NCBI GenBank assembly: GCA_012728295.1
Contig: JAAYFJ010000093.1
Location: 1-40,344, forward strand
DNA length: 40,344 nt
Direction: 5' to 3'
Origin: Tissierellia bacterium
GTDB lineage: Bacteria > Bacillota > Clostridia > Tissierellales > Peptoniphilaceae
Below the pieces are notes generated by a model. It saw nothing but the letters and a program-made list of their open reading frames with translations, ran no database searches and had not been told where the DNA came from. Both the position numbers and the translations under genes were made by a program. This document shows, piece by piece, positions 17,157-25,583 of this stretch (position 1 is the stretch's first letter; each line of letters begins with the position of its first letter).

Positions 17157-17828
17157 TTATCCTTTCCTAATCACTGCTACTCCATCGTGAATAGATGCTA
17201 ATACTATCTCAAATCTACTATCTTCTGAAATTTCACTTAAGAAATTTCTCATCCTATTCACTAGTGTTCTGTCTCTCCTGTTGACTTCGCTACTTTCCGC
17301 TACCATTCCTCTAAATAGCACGTTATCACACACTACCAAGCCGCCTTTATTTAGCCAAGGCTCTATGAGTATAAAAAACTCTTCATAATGTGATTTTGCT
17401 CCATCCATAAAAACAAAGTCTACAGGATTTTCCCATCCTTCTAAAATTTCAGTTGCCTCTCCACAGAACTGGATAACTTTGTCCGACAAACCTGCATCTT
17501 CAAAAACAACTTCAGCTTCTTTATATCTATCATACCTTCGCTCTAGTGTATAAAGTTTCTCTAAGCTTTCGTTTTCTTCTGCCATTACCAATGCTGAATA
17601 CCCCATAGCCGTACCTATTTCCAATATGGTCTTTGGCTTTGTAATATTTACCAACATTCTTAGTATACTGGCTACCTCAGGTGCTATAATTGGCACATTT
17701 CTCGTTACTGCCAGCGATTCTAGTCTTTCCTGTAACTTAGAACTAGGTTTAATTAGAGACCTGATATATTCTGTAGCTTTATCGTCTACTATTCCACCTG
17801 TTTTGGGACCTTGTAACGAATGACTCAT
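17157..17828 (-). CDS. trmR: SAM-dependent O-methyltransferase, TrmR-like (tRNA 5-hydroxyuridine)
   Basis: The 223-residue protein of the class I O-methyltransferase-3 family has the SAM-binding motif ILEIGTAMGYSALVMA and the acidic motif FVFMDGAKSHYEEF that carries a metal ligand, plus VVCDNVLFRG. I chose ATG 17828 with AGAGGA 9 nt upstream over a TTG at 17846 that lies in the terminator. It is 3 bp upstream of the trhP-like gene. The B. subtilis homologue YrrM/TrmR converts 5-hydroxyuridine to 5-methoxyuridine in tRNA, so the two genes make consecutive steps of one wobble modification. A generic catechol-type methyltransferase is the alternative. Confidence 0.82.
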   Translation of the reverse strand: MSHSLQGPKTGGIVDDKATEYIRSLIKPSSKLQERLESLAVTRNVPIIAPEVASILRMLVNITKPKTILEIGTAMGYSALVMAEENESLEKLYTLERRYDRYKEAEVVFEDAGLSDKVIQFCGEATEILEGWENPVDFVFMDGAKSHYEEFFILIEPWLNKGGLVVCDNVLFRGMVAESSEVNRRDRTLVNRMRNFLSEISEDSRFEIVLASIHDGVAVIRKG

Positions 17829-17845
17829 CTTTTCCAATCCTCTCA

Positions 17846-17879
17846 AAAGAACACCCGGATAACCGGGTGCCTGTTTTTA
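17846..17879. terminator. Terminator after rnjA
   Basis: CACCCGG-ATAA-CCGGGTG (17852-17869) forms a GC-rich 7-bp stem. On the minus strand TTCTTTT follows; on the plus strand CCTGTTTTT follows. It separates rnjA from trmR, whose ribosome site begins just beyond it. Confidence 0.75.
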
Positions 17880-17907
17880 TAAAACTTTCAATTCCTCAAG
17901 TTAATGA

Positions 17908-19569
17908 TTACACTTCCATAATAATCGGAAGAATCATTGGGTTTCTTTTTATCTCAGAATAAATGAATTTTCTAAGGGATTCTCTAATAGCTGTCTTAAG
18001 CTCTGACCAATCAGTCATGCCTCTTTCCAAACAATCTTCAACCACTTCATAAACGAGTTTGCGGGATTTTTCCATCATATCTTCAGATTCCTTAACATAA
18101 ACAAATCCTCTGGAAATAATATCTGGCCCAGCAACGATAACGCTTCCTTGCTTAGAAATGGTTACCACCACTGCAATCAGACCATCCTCAGAAAGGTGTT
18201 TTCTATCTCTAAGGACTATTTGTCCTACATCTCCAACCCCTAATCCATCTACGAGAACATTTCCCGCCACGACGCTCTTACCTTTTTTTACGCTATCTTT
18301 TCCAAACTCTAAGCAGTCTCCGTTTTCCATAATGAATATATCTGATTTTGGAATTCCCATGTCAACTCCTAAACCAGCATGTTTCATCAGGTGAAGTGTT
18401 TCACCATGGGATGGAATAAAATACTTAGGTTTTACCAAACTTAATATTAATTTCAATTCCTCTTGGTAGGCGTGACCTGAAACGTGAATTTCTGATAGCG
18501 TCTCATAAATTACTTTAGCTCCACGTTCCATAAGTTTATTGATGATTTTGAATACAGTTTTTTCATTTCCTGGTATAGGATTTGCAGAAAGTATTACTGT
18601 ATCTAATGGACTTAGCTTGATCTGCTTATGCTCACCATAAGCTATTCTAGTAAGGGCACTCATCGGTTCCCCTTGTGAGCCTGTGGTTATTATTGCCACT
18701 TTTTCAATAGGGAATCTATCTACTTCCCTTAAGTCGATTATTGTATCCTCTTTCGCTTTTAGATATCCCATTTCAAATGCAACGTTGGTGACATTAATCA
18801 TAGATCTTCCTGATAATGCAATTTTTCTGCCATATTTTTCAGCAGCATTTATTATTTGCTGTATCCTGTGGATATTAGATGCAAATGTTGCAATGATTAT
18901 TCTAGTCTTTGTCTGTGCAAAAATTTGATTAAAGGTCTCGCCAACAGCTCTTTCGCTGATACTATATCCAGATCTAGTTGCGTTGGTGCTATCTGACATT
19001 AGCGCCAATACGCCATTACTTCCATATTCAGCAAATTTATTCAAGTCAATTGCATCACCCATTATTGGCGTGAAGTCAACTTTAAAGTCTCCAGTATGGA
19101 TTACAGTTCCTACGGGAGATTTGATTGCTATTGCAGCACTATCTGGTATCGAGTGTCCTGTTTTAATAAATTCAACTTCAAATTTTCCTAGTTTAAATAC
19201 TTCACCGTGCTTGACTATATTCTTTACTGCATTTTTTATATTATGCTCCATTAGCTTAGGTTTTACCAAGCCTAATGTCAATTTAGTTCCATATAGAGGC
19301 ACATTTACTTCTTTTAATAAATACGGTATCCCCCCTATATGGTCTTCGTGACCATGGGTTATTAACAGCCCTTTAATTCTATCTTTATTATTAATCAAAT
19401 ATGAGAAATCTGGTATTACTATATCTACCCCTAATTGCTCATCTTCAGGAAAAGTAAGCCCGCAGTCCACCAATACTATGTCTCCATCGTATTCTAATAC
19501 TGTTAGGTTTTTTCCTATTTCATGCATTCCCCCTAAGGGAATAATTTTTAATTTATTTTCTTTCTTCAT
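17908..19569 (-). CDS. rnj: Ribonuclease J
   Basis: This metallo-beta-lactamase/beta-CASP ribonuclease has 5'-to-3' exo- and endonuclease activity and acts in mRNA decay and rRNA processing. The 553-residue length is typical. The Zn motif HGHEDH lies at residues 72-77, with further ligands in KTGHSIPDS and IHTGDFKVD. The beta-CASP motifs and SHGE segment (FIPSHGETLHLMKH) are intact. I chose ATG 19569 with AAGGAGAG 6 nt upstream; a longer reading would lie inside fur. It overlaps fur by 17 bp as the last gene of ireB-ruvX-DUF1292-fur-rnj, followed by a terminator. RNase J1 or J2 type cannot be told from one copy. Confidence 0.95.
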   Translation of the reverse strand: MKKENKLKIIPLGGMHEIGKNLTVLEYDGDIVLVDCGLTFPEDEQLGVDIVIPDFSYLINNKDRIKGLLITHGHEDHIGGIPYLLKEVNVPLYGTKLTLGLVKPKLMEHNIKNAVKNIVKHGEVFKLGKFEVEFIKTGHSIPDSAAIAIKSPVGTVIHTGDFKVDFTPIMGDAIDLNKFAEYGSNGVLALMSDSTNATRSGYSISERAVGETFNQIFAQTKTRIIIATFASNIHRIQQIINAAEKYGRKIALSGRSMINVTNVAFEMGYLKAKEDTIIDLREVDRFPIEKVAIITTGSQGEPMSALTRIAYGEHKQIKLSPLDTVILSANPIPGNEKTVFKIINKLMERGAKVIYETLSEIHVSGHAYQEELKLILSLVKPKYFIPSHGETLHLMKHAGLGVDMGIPKSDIFIMENGDCLEFGKDSVKKGKSVVAGNVLVDGLGVGDVGQIVLRDRKHLSEDGLIAVVVTISKQGSVIVAGPDIISRGFVYVKESEDMMEKSRKLVYEVVEDCLERGMTDWSELKTAIRESLRKFIYSEIKRNPMILPIIMEV

Positions 19570-20026
19570 GTTTCTCTCCTTTTCGATCTTTTGCTTGGCA
19601 TTCAGAGCAATAGCCATAAAACTTTAAGCTGTGATCGACGATGGAGAAATGTTCATCTTCCTGGATTGCTTCTTCTAATTCATCAAGTAAATCCCACTTG
19701 GCTTCAATTATTTTGTCACATCCTAAGCAAATCAAATGATGGTGATGGTGTCCCACATTACCTTCATTGATTTCATATCTGCTCAAACCGTCACCAAAAT
19801 CCAGTTTATAGACCATATTGAGTTGTTCAAATAACAAAAGGGTCCTATAGGCAGTAGCTATACCTATTTCAGGATCTTTTTCTTGAGCTAACTTCAATAT
19901 CTCCTCTATTGACAGGTGTTTATTATGGTTTTCTAGCATTACCTCCAAGATACTCAGCCTTGGTTTAGTATGCTTATAACCTGCCGCTTTTAAAATGCGA
20001 CAATACTCGTCATAAAGTTGATCCAT
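19553..20026 (-). CDS. fur: Fur-family metal-responsive regulator
   Basis: The 157-residue protein has an N-terminal winged helix (KHTKPRLSILEVMLENHNKHLS, then ATAYRTLLLFEQLN) and a C-terminal dimerisation domain. The latter has a run of five His (93-97) next to Cys100/Cys103 and a second pair Cys140/Cys143, giving a structural zinc site. Fur, Zur and PerR share this form; PerR usually has an Asp in place of one sensor ligand, and no other feature decides. The gene sits between DUF1292 (14-bp gap) and rnj (overlap), a clostridial arrangement. Targets are unknown. The closing residues (DRKGEKHEERK) are basic and poorly conserved. Confidence 0.9.
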   Translation of the reverse strand: MDQLYDEYCRILKAAGYKHTKPRLSILEVMLENHNKHLSIEEILKLAQEKDPEIGIATAYRTLLLFEQLNMVYKLDFGDGLSRYEINEGNVGHHHHHLICLGCDKIIEAKWDLLDELEEAIQEDEHFSIVDHSLKFYGYCSECQAKDRKGEKHEERK

Positions 20027-20040
20027 TTCTTCACCTCCGA

Positions 20041-20286
20041 TTATTGTAAATTTTCTTTTAACAACTCTTCGTAAGCTTCCGTAGCCTCTTCTAATTCATC
20101 ATCTTCAATTCCTTCTAAAAATTCTTGTCCCTGATCATCTATACCCACTTTTAAAATGTAAGTTGGTGAGTGAATATCCGTTGCTGGTAGCATTGCCACA
20201 TAATCTGTGTCTTCTACGCTAAACTTTGCTTTCACTACAAACTCCACTTCATTTCCCATCTCATCATAAAACACATGTCTTTGCAC
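20041..20286 (-). CDS. DUF1292 protein (YrzB-like)
   Basis: The 81-residue acidic protein has the compact fold pattern DEMGNEVEFVVKAKFSVEDTDYVAML and ends in a Glu-rich tail, which is the DUF1292 pattern. It lies 2 bp after ruvX and 14 bp before fur. The B. subtilis homologue yrzB follows yrrK (ruvX) in the same way. The function is unknown. Confidence 0.85.
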   Translation of the reverse strand: MQRHVFYDEMGNEVEFVVKAKFSVEDTDYVAMLPATDIHSPTYILKVGIDDQGQEFLEGIEDDELEEATEAYEELLKENLQ

Positions 20287-20288
20287 AG

Positions 20289-20705
20289 TTATTCCCCTTT
20301 TCGATCTAAATAGGCTTGCAGAATAATTGTCGCCGCTATGCGGTCGACGACACCTCGCCTTTTTTCTCTTGTCATTCCACTTTGAATCAGCACTTGCTCT
20401 GCTGAAACTGTGGTCATTCTTTCATCTTGAAATTTAACTTCCACTTTATGGACTTGCTTAATGCTTTGCCCTACTCGACGCACTTTCTCTGCCATTGGAC
20501 CTTCTGTTCCATTCATATTAAAAGGCATACCCATTACCACAAGGTCAACTTCATTGTTTTTAATAAGTTCTCCTATGGCTTGAAGTGTTTGTTTACGCCC
20601 TTTATTTTCAATTACAGTTAGCCCTTGAGCTGTTAGTCCCAGTGGATCACTAAGGGCAATACCTATTCTGCTATCGCCCATATCTATACCCATAATACGT
20701 CCCAT
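20289..20705 (-). CDS. ruvX: RuvX/YqgF, Holliday junction resolvase-like RNase H fold protein
   Basis: The protein has 138 residues from ATG 20705 (GGGG 6 nt upstream); a longer form from 20717 has no ribosome site. The RNase H-like core is seen in GIDMGDSRIGIALSDP, then LVVMGMPFNMNGTEGPMAEKV, FQDERMTTVSAEQVL and the closing DRIAATIILQAYLD. The family acts in 16S rRNA 5'-end processing in E. coli and in some bacteria on Holliday junctions. It sits in the widely conserved alaS-ireB-ruvX-DUF1292 order. Confidence 0.93.
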   Translation of the reverse strand: MGRIMGIDMGDSRIGIALSDPLGLTAQGLTVIENKGRKQTLQAIGELIKNNEVDLVVMGMPFNMNGTEGPMAEKVRRVGQSIKQVHKVEVKFQDERMTTVSAEQVLIQSGMTREKRRGVVDRIAATIILQAYLDRKGE

Positions 20706-20726
20706 CTTGTACCCCATTTATAAATA

Positions 20727-20749
20727 GAGATGGACATTAAGCCCATCTC
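20727..20749 (-). other. Hairpin between ireB and ruvX
   Basis: GAGATGG (20727-20733) pairs with CCATCTC (20743-20749) over 7 bp directly after the ireB stop. On the minus strand the tail TATTTATAAAT is T-poor, so it looks more like an attenuator or mRNA-stability element than a full terminator. Confidence 0.4.
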
Positions 20750-20755
20750 CATCAC

Positions 20756-21010
20756 TTAGTTGTTTAAATAATTGTTGAGCAACTCTCCTAATAGCTCGTC
20801 TCTTTCAACTTCCACAATTAGAGCGCGAGCATTTCTATGACTGGTAATATAGGTGGGGTCACCGGAAAGTACATATCCTATAAGTTGATCAATAGGATTA
20901 TAGCCCTTTTCTTCCAACGCCTCATAAACCTCGCTCAAAATTAATCTTATTTGATTAGGTTCCTCATTATGGAAAGAAAACTTCATCGTATTAAATCTTT
21001 GATCACTCAT
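20756..21010 (-). CDS. ireB: IreB family regulatory phosphoprotein (UPF0297, YrzL)
   Basis: The 84-residue protein has the family string [50 protein letters not shown]. In Enterococcus the homologue IreB is phosphorylated by the PASTA kinase IreK on N-terminal threonines and affects cephalosporin resistance; here Thr8 lies in the matching region (RFNTMKF). AGGGAGGG precedes the ATG. It heads the ireB-ruvX-DUF1292-fur-rnj run, downstream of alaS. Confidence 0.93.
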   Translation of the reverse strand: MSDQRFNTMKFSFHNEEPNQIRLILSEVYEALEEKGYNPIDQLIGYVLSGDPTYITSHRNARALIVEVERDELLGELLNNYLNN

Positions 21011-21047
21011 TCATACCCTCCCTTTACCTGCTTTAATTTTCATTATC

Positions 21048-21053
21048 ATTATA
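21048..21053 (-). promoter_or_regulatory. Extended -10 promoter of the ireB operon
   Basis: TGTTATAAT on the minus strand (TATAAT at 21048-21053), 38 bp before the ireB start. No good -35 at 17 bp. No terminator is seen after alaS, so readthrough is also possible. Confidence 0.5.
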
Positions 21054-21082
21054 ACATATTTTTATCAGTTGTATATTAAAGC

Positions 21083-23710
21083 TTAAGAATTAATAAAATC
21101 TTTAACTTTGCTTAAAGCCTCATCAACTTTTGATATATCTTTGCCTCCTGCTGTGGCCATATCAGGGCGTCCACCGCCATTACCACCGGTGACTTGCGCT
21201 ACTGATTTTACTATTTTACCTGCATTATAACCCTTGCCTACTAAGTCTTTGGTGACTCCTGCAATAAATGTCAGTTTCTCTCCCTGAATTGATGATAGTA
21301 CCACAACACCTGACCCTATTTTATCTTTTATCTGGTCTACTAAATCTCTTAAGCCATTTGCATCAATATCTTTTAAAGCTTTAGTGATATATGATATGTC
21401 TCCAGCTTTCTGAATATTATCAAATAAGTCTTGAGTGGATTCAGCAGCTTTTTCTTTCCTCAGTTGTTCTATTTCTTTTAAAGCCTCTTTTAATTCAGCA
21501 TTAATAGCATTCGCCTTTTGAATTAATTCTTGAGGAGTTGTTTTCATAACCTTTGCCAATGCTTTGCGCTCTTCTTCCAAATTTATATCGTGTGCTAATA
21601 CTGACATGGAAGTCATATATTCAACACGTCTAACTCCACTGGCTACGGAAGATTCACCCGTGATTTTAAACACCCCAATTTGAGCTGTGTTGTCCACGTG
21701 AACTCCACCACATAGTTCTACCGAGAAGTCTCCCATGGCAACAACTCTTACTTGATCTCCATATTTCCCCTCAAATAATCCTATTGCCCCTTTTTCATTT
21801 GCCTCTGGCATGGACATTTCATCAATGGCCACAGGCAGAGATTCTAATATTCTTTCGTTTACTAAATCTTCTACTCTTTTTATTTGCTCTGGAGTCATCG
21901 CTTCATAGTGAGTGAAGTCAAACCTCGCTCTATCGTCTCCAACTTCGGACCCAGCTTGATTGACATGTTCTCCAAGGACTTCCTTTAATGCCTTATGAAG
22001 TAAGTGAGTTGCACTATGGTTTCTCATTATAGCGCCTCTTCTGAACGCATCAACTTTTGCAGTAACAACATCAGCGACAGACAGCTCACCTTTAGTAACC
22101 TCGACAACATGGTAGTATGTGCTATTAGGTGTTTTCTGTGTATCTTTTACCACTGCTACCAAATTGGATCCTTTTATTGTTCCAGTGTCCCCAATCTGTC
22201 CTCCAGATTCACCATAAAATGGAGTAGATTTTAATACCACTTGACCAACTTGACCCTCAGTTATTTTATCAACTGAATTGCCCTCATGGTAAATAGCAAC
22301 GACTTCAATCTCATCTGCCAGCAATTCGTATCCTACAAAACTATTTTCATAATCAACCATTTCTTTTTTGCTTTGGCTAGACCAACCTATGTTGTCAGAT
22401 CCATCTCTTGCTTCCCTAGCTCTAGTTCTCTGTTGTTCCATCAGTTCTTTAAAACCGGTTTCATCTACGGTCATATCTTTCTCTCGAGCTAGTTCTAGTG
22501 TCAAGTCCAATGGAAAACCGTAGGTGTCATACAGTTTAAATGCATGTTCACCATCTATCTGATTGGAGTTATTAGCCTTCAATTCTTCAATATATTCATC
22601 TAAGATGTCCATTCCAATATCTATAGTCTCTTGGAATTTCCTTTCTTCAACGGAAATAACATCATTTATTAACTGTTTTTTCTCTAATAGCTCTGGATAT
22701 CCAACGCACCAAGAATTAATTACAACATTTGCAAGCTCAGAAAGGAAACTTCCCTCTATGCCTAATAGTTTGCCGTGACGAGCTGCTCGTCTGATTATTC
22801 TTCTCATTACATAGCCTCTACCTTCATTTGAAGGCAATACTCCATCTGAGGCTAAGAACGTGGCAGCCCTAATGTGGTCAGTAATTACACGAACTGAAAT
22901 ATCCAATTTAGAGTCTGATTTATATTTATATTTTGCTATTTCTTCAATTTTAGTTATTATTTCTCTAATTACAGTAGTTTCAAAGATATTGTCGGCTACT
23001 TCCAAAACCGTTGACATACGCTCTAACCCCATGCCAGTGTCGATATTAGGATTTGCCAATGGATGGTAAACTCCAGCTTCATCTTTATCGAATTGAGTAA
23101 ATACCAAGTTCCAGATTTCAATAAATCTATCGCATTCACATCCTGGTTTGCAGTCAGCACAACCACAGCCATGTTCTTCTCCTCTATCCACATAGATTTC
23201 AGAACAAGGCCCCGATGGTCCGACTTCAAGCTCCCAGAAATTATCTTCTTTGCCTAGTCTCACAATGCGTTCCTCTGGAACACCTACCACATCTTTCCAA
23301 ATATTATAGGCTTCGTCATCTTCATAATATACTGTTGCCCAAAGCTTTTCAGGATTTACTTCAAGTCTTTCAGTTAGGAATTCCCACGCCCATTCTACGG
23401 CTTCTTTTTTAAAGTAATCTCCAAATGAAAAGTTTCCCAGCATTTCAAAGAATGTGCCGTGTCTATCTGTAATTCCAACATTGTCTATATCACCTGTTCT
23501 AACGCACTTTTGACAAGTGGTCATTCTAGTTTTAGGAGGAACCAATTCTCCTGTAAAATATTTCTTAAGTGGTGCCATACCGGCTCCTATTAAAAGTAGA
23601 GATTTATCATTTTGTGGAACTAAAGAATAGCTTTCGTGTATCAAGTGCCCTTTTTCCTCAAAAAACTCCAAATACATTTTCCTTAGTTCATGTAGCCCAA
23701 TTTTTTTCAT
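21083..23710 (-). CDS. alaS: Alanyl-tRNA synthetase
   Basis: It charges tRNA-Ala. The 875-residue protein has the whole bacterial layout. The class II catalytic core includes RTGDIDNVGITDRHGTFFEMLGNFSFG near residue 80. The editing domain carries zinc ligands in HSATHLLH and CGGVH (about residues 560-670). A coiled coil follows (KEALKEIEQLRKEK), then the DHHA1 C-terminal domain ending with GGNGGGRPDMATAGG. The usual CGGTH of the editing site reads CGGVH here, but Cys and His ligands are kept. No T-box leader is seen, unlike leuS and asnS. An AI-2E permease precedes it, as yrrI does in Bacillus. Confidence 0.97.
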   Translation of the reverse strand: MKKIGLHELRKMYLEFFEEKGHLIHESYSLVPQNDKSLLLIGAGMAPLKKYFTGELVPPKTRMTTCQKCVRTGDIDNVGITDRHGTFFEMLGNFSFGDYFKKEAVEWAWEFLTERLEVNPEKLWATVYYEDDEAYNIWKDVVGVPEERIVRLGKEDNFWELEVGPSGPCSEIYVDRGEEHGCGCADCKPGCECDRFIEIWNLVFTQFDKDEAGVYHPLANPNIDTGMGLERMSTVLEVADNIFETTVIREIITKIEEIAKYKYKSDSKLDISVRVITDHIRAATFLASDGVLPSNEGRGYVMRRIIRRAARHGKLLGIEGSFLSELANVVINSWCVGYPELLEKKQLINDVISVEERKFQETIDIGMDILDEYIEELKANNSNQIDGEHAFKLYDTYGFPLDLTLELAREKDMTVDETGFKELMEQQRTRAREARDGSDNIGWSSQSKKEMVDYENSFVGYELLADEIEVVAIYHEGNSVDKITEGQVGQVVLKSTPFYGESGGQIGDTGTIKGSNLVAVVKDTQKTPNSTYYHVVEVTKGELSVADVVTAKVDAFRRGAIMRNHSATHLLHKALKEVLGEHVNQAGSEVGDDRARFDFTHYEAMTPEQIKRVEDLVNERILESLPVAIDEMSMPEANEKGAIGLFEGKYGDQVRVVAMGDFSVELCGGVHVDNTAQIGVFKITGESSVASGVRRVEYMTSMSVLAHDINLEEERKALAKVMKTTPQELIQKANAINAELKEALKEIEQLRKEKAAESTQDLFDNIQKAGDISYITKALKDIDANGLRDLVDQIKDKIGSGVVVLSSIQGEKLTFIAGVTKDLVGKGYNAGKIVKSVAQVTGGNGGGRPDMATAGGKDISKVDEALSKVKDFINS

Positions 23711-23732
23711 TGTTCCTCCTCATTATATCCCT

Positions 23733-23758
23733 GGGATTTGCTGATATTGCAACATCCC
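23733..23758 (-). other. Imperfect hairpin before alaS
   Basis: GGGAT...ATCCC plus TTGC...GCAA pair with one bulge in the gap between the AI-2E gene and alaS. It lacks a U-run. It may cap the AI-2E mRNA or be chance. Confidence 0.25.
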
Positions 23759-23783
23759 TAATCTTAACACTATTGCTAATATA

Positions 23784-25016
23784 TTACTCTATTGGAGTAA
23801 TACTTTCTTCATCATTCTTCTCTTTATATTTTCGTACCAGGAAATTGACGACTATAATACTCATCGCCACCAATGGTACTGAAATAATCATACCTAGTAC
23901 TCCATATAATCTTCCTGCTAATATTATTGTAATAAAAACCACTAAAGGGTGTAAACCCAATGTAGTAGAAAGTACTTTCGGAGCTACAATATTATTCTCT
24001 ACCCATTGTAACGCAATGAAGAAAATCAAAACCCATAATGCTTTTAATGGACTTGAAATAAAAGCAAAAATAACCGCTGGTAGTAGTCCCAAGAAAGGAC
24101 CTATATATGGAATAATGTCTGCAATCATGGTGACAATTCCAATTACAATTGCAAATTCCACTTTAAAAATAAAAAGCATAATTGTAGTGGAAACGCCTAC
24201 AAATATAGCCATAATTATTCTTCCACGTATAAAGTCATCCATTACCCTGTTTATTTCAGTTCCTAAAATTGATGCATCTTTTTGATACTTCTTGGGAACG
24301 AACCCACTTACCCAATTTTTAATTCGCTTTCTATCTATTACTAAAAAATATGTCATAATAGGTACCATTATAACGTTAATAATTTTAGCAAATACACTGG
24401 AAAATCCACTTACTACATTTCCTACAGTTCCTATAGTGCGATTTTGAAAACCTGCAATTATCATCTGTATATTTTCATCTATGGATTCAATAATGTTATC
24501 AGCTGTTTGTTGCCCTAAGCTTTTAGTTAGCATTTCTCCATAAATATTTATCAGCTTTTTACCTCTTTGCATAAGATCCGGCAACGTACTCACCAGTTTT
24601 GTGAACTCAGCAGTAGTTCTAGGAATTACACTTACGGCTAGCATTACCATAACAAGCAATACTCCCATATAGACTATTGCAACTCCTGCCCATTTTGGTA
24701 CATTCCATTTTCTCCCAAGATACTGAACGCCAGGATTTATTAAATATGCTAAGAAAAGGGCCATAATAAATGATATGAAAAATTCATTCAAAACTTTTAC
24801 TTTAGTAAACAAGTACATAAGTATCCACACCACGAGAATAGTTAATATCACCTTTTTTACTAACGTATAATTAATCTTAATCACTCTATCTTCAGGCACA
24901 TATCTATTTCCTATATGAATAAGGTAGTAGATAATAACTGCAATAAGTGCAATAACTCCTATAACCATAATTCTATTAAATAAAGGGGATACTGCTGTCA
25001 TAACATCTAAGTTCAT
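23784..25016 (-). CDS. AI-2E family transporter (YrrI-like membrane protein)
   Basis: The 410-residue membrane protein has about eight helices: two near the N-terminus, a hydrophilic middle domain with LPDLMQRGKKLINIYGEML, and a C-terminal group with FVGVSTTIMLFIF, YIGPFLGLLPAVIFAF and VVFITIILAGRLYGVLGMIISVPLVA. This is the AI-2E/PerM fold, which includes permeases, Na+/H+ antiporters and proteins of unknown cargo. Position upstream of alaS matches yrrI in Bacillus. It has an extended -10 promoter (25064-25069). The substrate cannot be inferred. Confidence 0.9.
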   Translation of the reverse strand: MNLDVMTAVSPLFNRIMVIGVIALIAVIIYYLIHIGNRYVPEDRVIKINYTLVKKVILTILVVWILMYLFTKVKVLNEFFISFIMALFLAYLINPGVQYLGRKWNVPKWAGVAIVYMGVLLVMVMLAVSVIPRTTAEFTKLVSTLPDLMQRGKKLINIYGEMLTKSLGQQTADNIIESIDENIQMIIAGFQNRTIGTVGNVVSGFSSVFAKIINVIMVPIMTYFLVIDRKRIKNWVSGFVPKKYQKDASILGTEINRVMDDFIRGRIIMAIFVGVSTTIMLFIFKVEFAIVIGIVTMIADIIPYIGPFLGLLPAVIFAFISSPLKALWVLIFFIALQWVENNIVAPKVLSTTLGLHPLVVFITIILAGRLYGVLGMIISVPLVAMSIIVVNFLVRKYKEKNDEESITPIE

Positions 25017-25063
25017 ATCTACACCTCCTAAAGCTTAGCATCGATAAAACTTCCTATTTTACC

Positions 25064-25069
25064 ATTATA
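25064..25069 (-). promoter_or_regulatory. Extended -10 promoter of the AI-2E gene
   Basis: TGGTATAAT on the minus strand, 47 bp before the start codon and just after the iscU terminator stem. The -35 is poor. Confidence 0.5.
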
Positions 25070-25073
25070 CCAC

Positions 25074-25110
25074 AAAGACTGCCAATATTAACAGTTGGCA
25101 GTCTTTTTTT
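25074..25110. terminator. Terminator after iscU
   Basis: Perfect 12-bp stem AAAGACTGCCAA (25074-25085) with TTGGCAGTCTTT (25095-25106). The longer T-run (seven T) is on the plus strand, while on the minus strand only TTT follows, so termination of iscU may be partial. Confidence 0.7.
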
Positions 25111-25148
25111 GAGCACTATAATATAATAATTTATCAATTAACTTCTTA

Positions 25149-25583
25149 TTATTCTTCAGGCATATCGTGTAAGTGTTCATCGCTAAAATCGTAGTCTTCA
25201 AGCCCTTCAATCTCTATATTGTTTTTTTGTGCATAATCTAGTAGTGCCGATCTCACTGCCTGCTCTGCTAGAACTGAACAGTGCATTTTAATTGGAGGCA
25301 GCCCATCTAATGCTTCAGCTACTGCTTTGTTGGTTATCTCCATTGCTTCCTGAATCGTCTTGCCCTTTATCATTTCAGTTGCCATAGAGGAGGACGCAAT
25401 TGCGGAACCACATCCAAAAGTTTTGAACTTAGCATCTTTGATTATGCCATCTTCTATGTCTAAATATATTTTCATAATATCGCCACACTGGGCGGTTCCA
25501 ACTTCTCCAACTCCTGAAGCGTCAGCGATTTCTCCGACGTTTCTAGGGTTCATAAAGTGATCCATAACTTTTTCTGAATACAT
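25149..25583 (-). CDS. iscU: Iron-sulfur cluster scaffold IscU/NifU
   Basis: The 144-residue protein assembles clusters for transfer to apo-proteins. The three scaffold Cys are present at 33 (QCGD, with Asp35), 58 (FGCGSAIASSS) and 102 (MHCSVLAEQAV). The start shares one base with the iscS stop (TAATG), so translation is coupled. The C-terminal tail is long and acidic (EIEGLEDYDFSDEHLHDMPEE), as in many clostridial NifU-like proteins. It supplies clusters to ferredoxin-type partners such as VorD and the U32 protein. Confidence 0.95.
   Translation of the reverse strand: MYSEKVMDHFMNPRNVGEIADASGVGEVGTAQCGDIMKIYLDIEDGIIKDAKFKTFGCGSAIASSSMATEMIKGKTIQEAMEITNKAVAEALDGLPPIKMHCSVLAEQAVRSALLDYAQKNNIEIEGLEDYDFSDEHLHDMPEE

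Noticed and set aside
23711..23783. TATAAT close to the alaS start as its promoter
   Set aside because: The implied transcription start falls inside the AGGAGG ribosome site and the -35 spacing would be 19 bp.
23569..24285. Plus-strand reading frame of 238 residues opposite alaS and the AI-2E gene
   Set aside because: It is antisense to two well-recognised genes, has a low-complexity Ile/Thr/Ser-rich product and no ribosome site.
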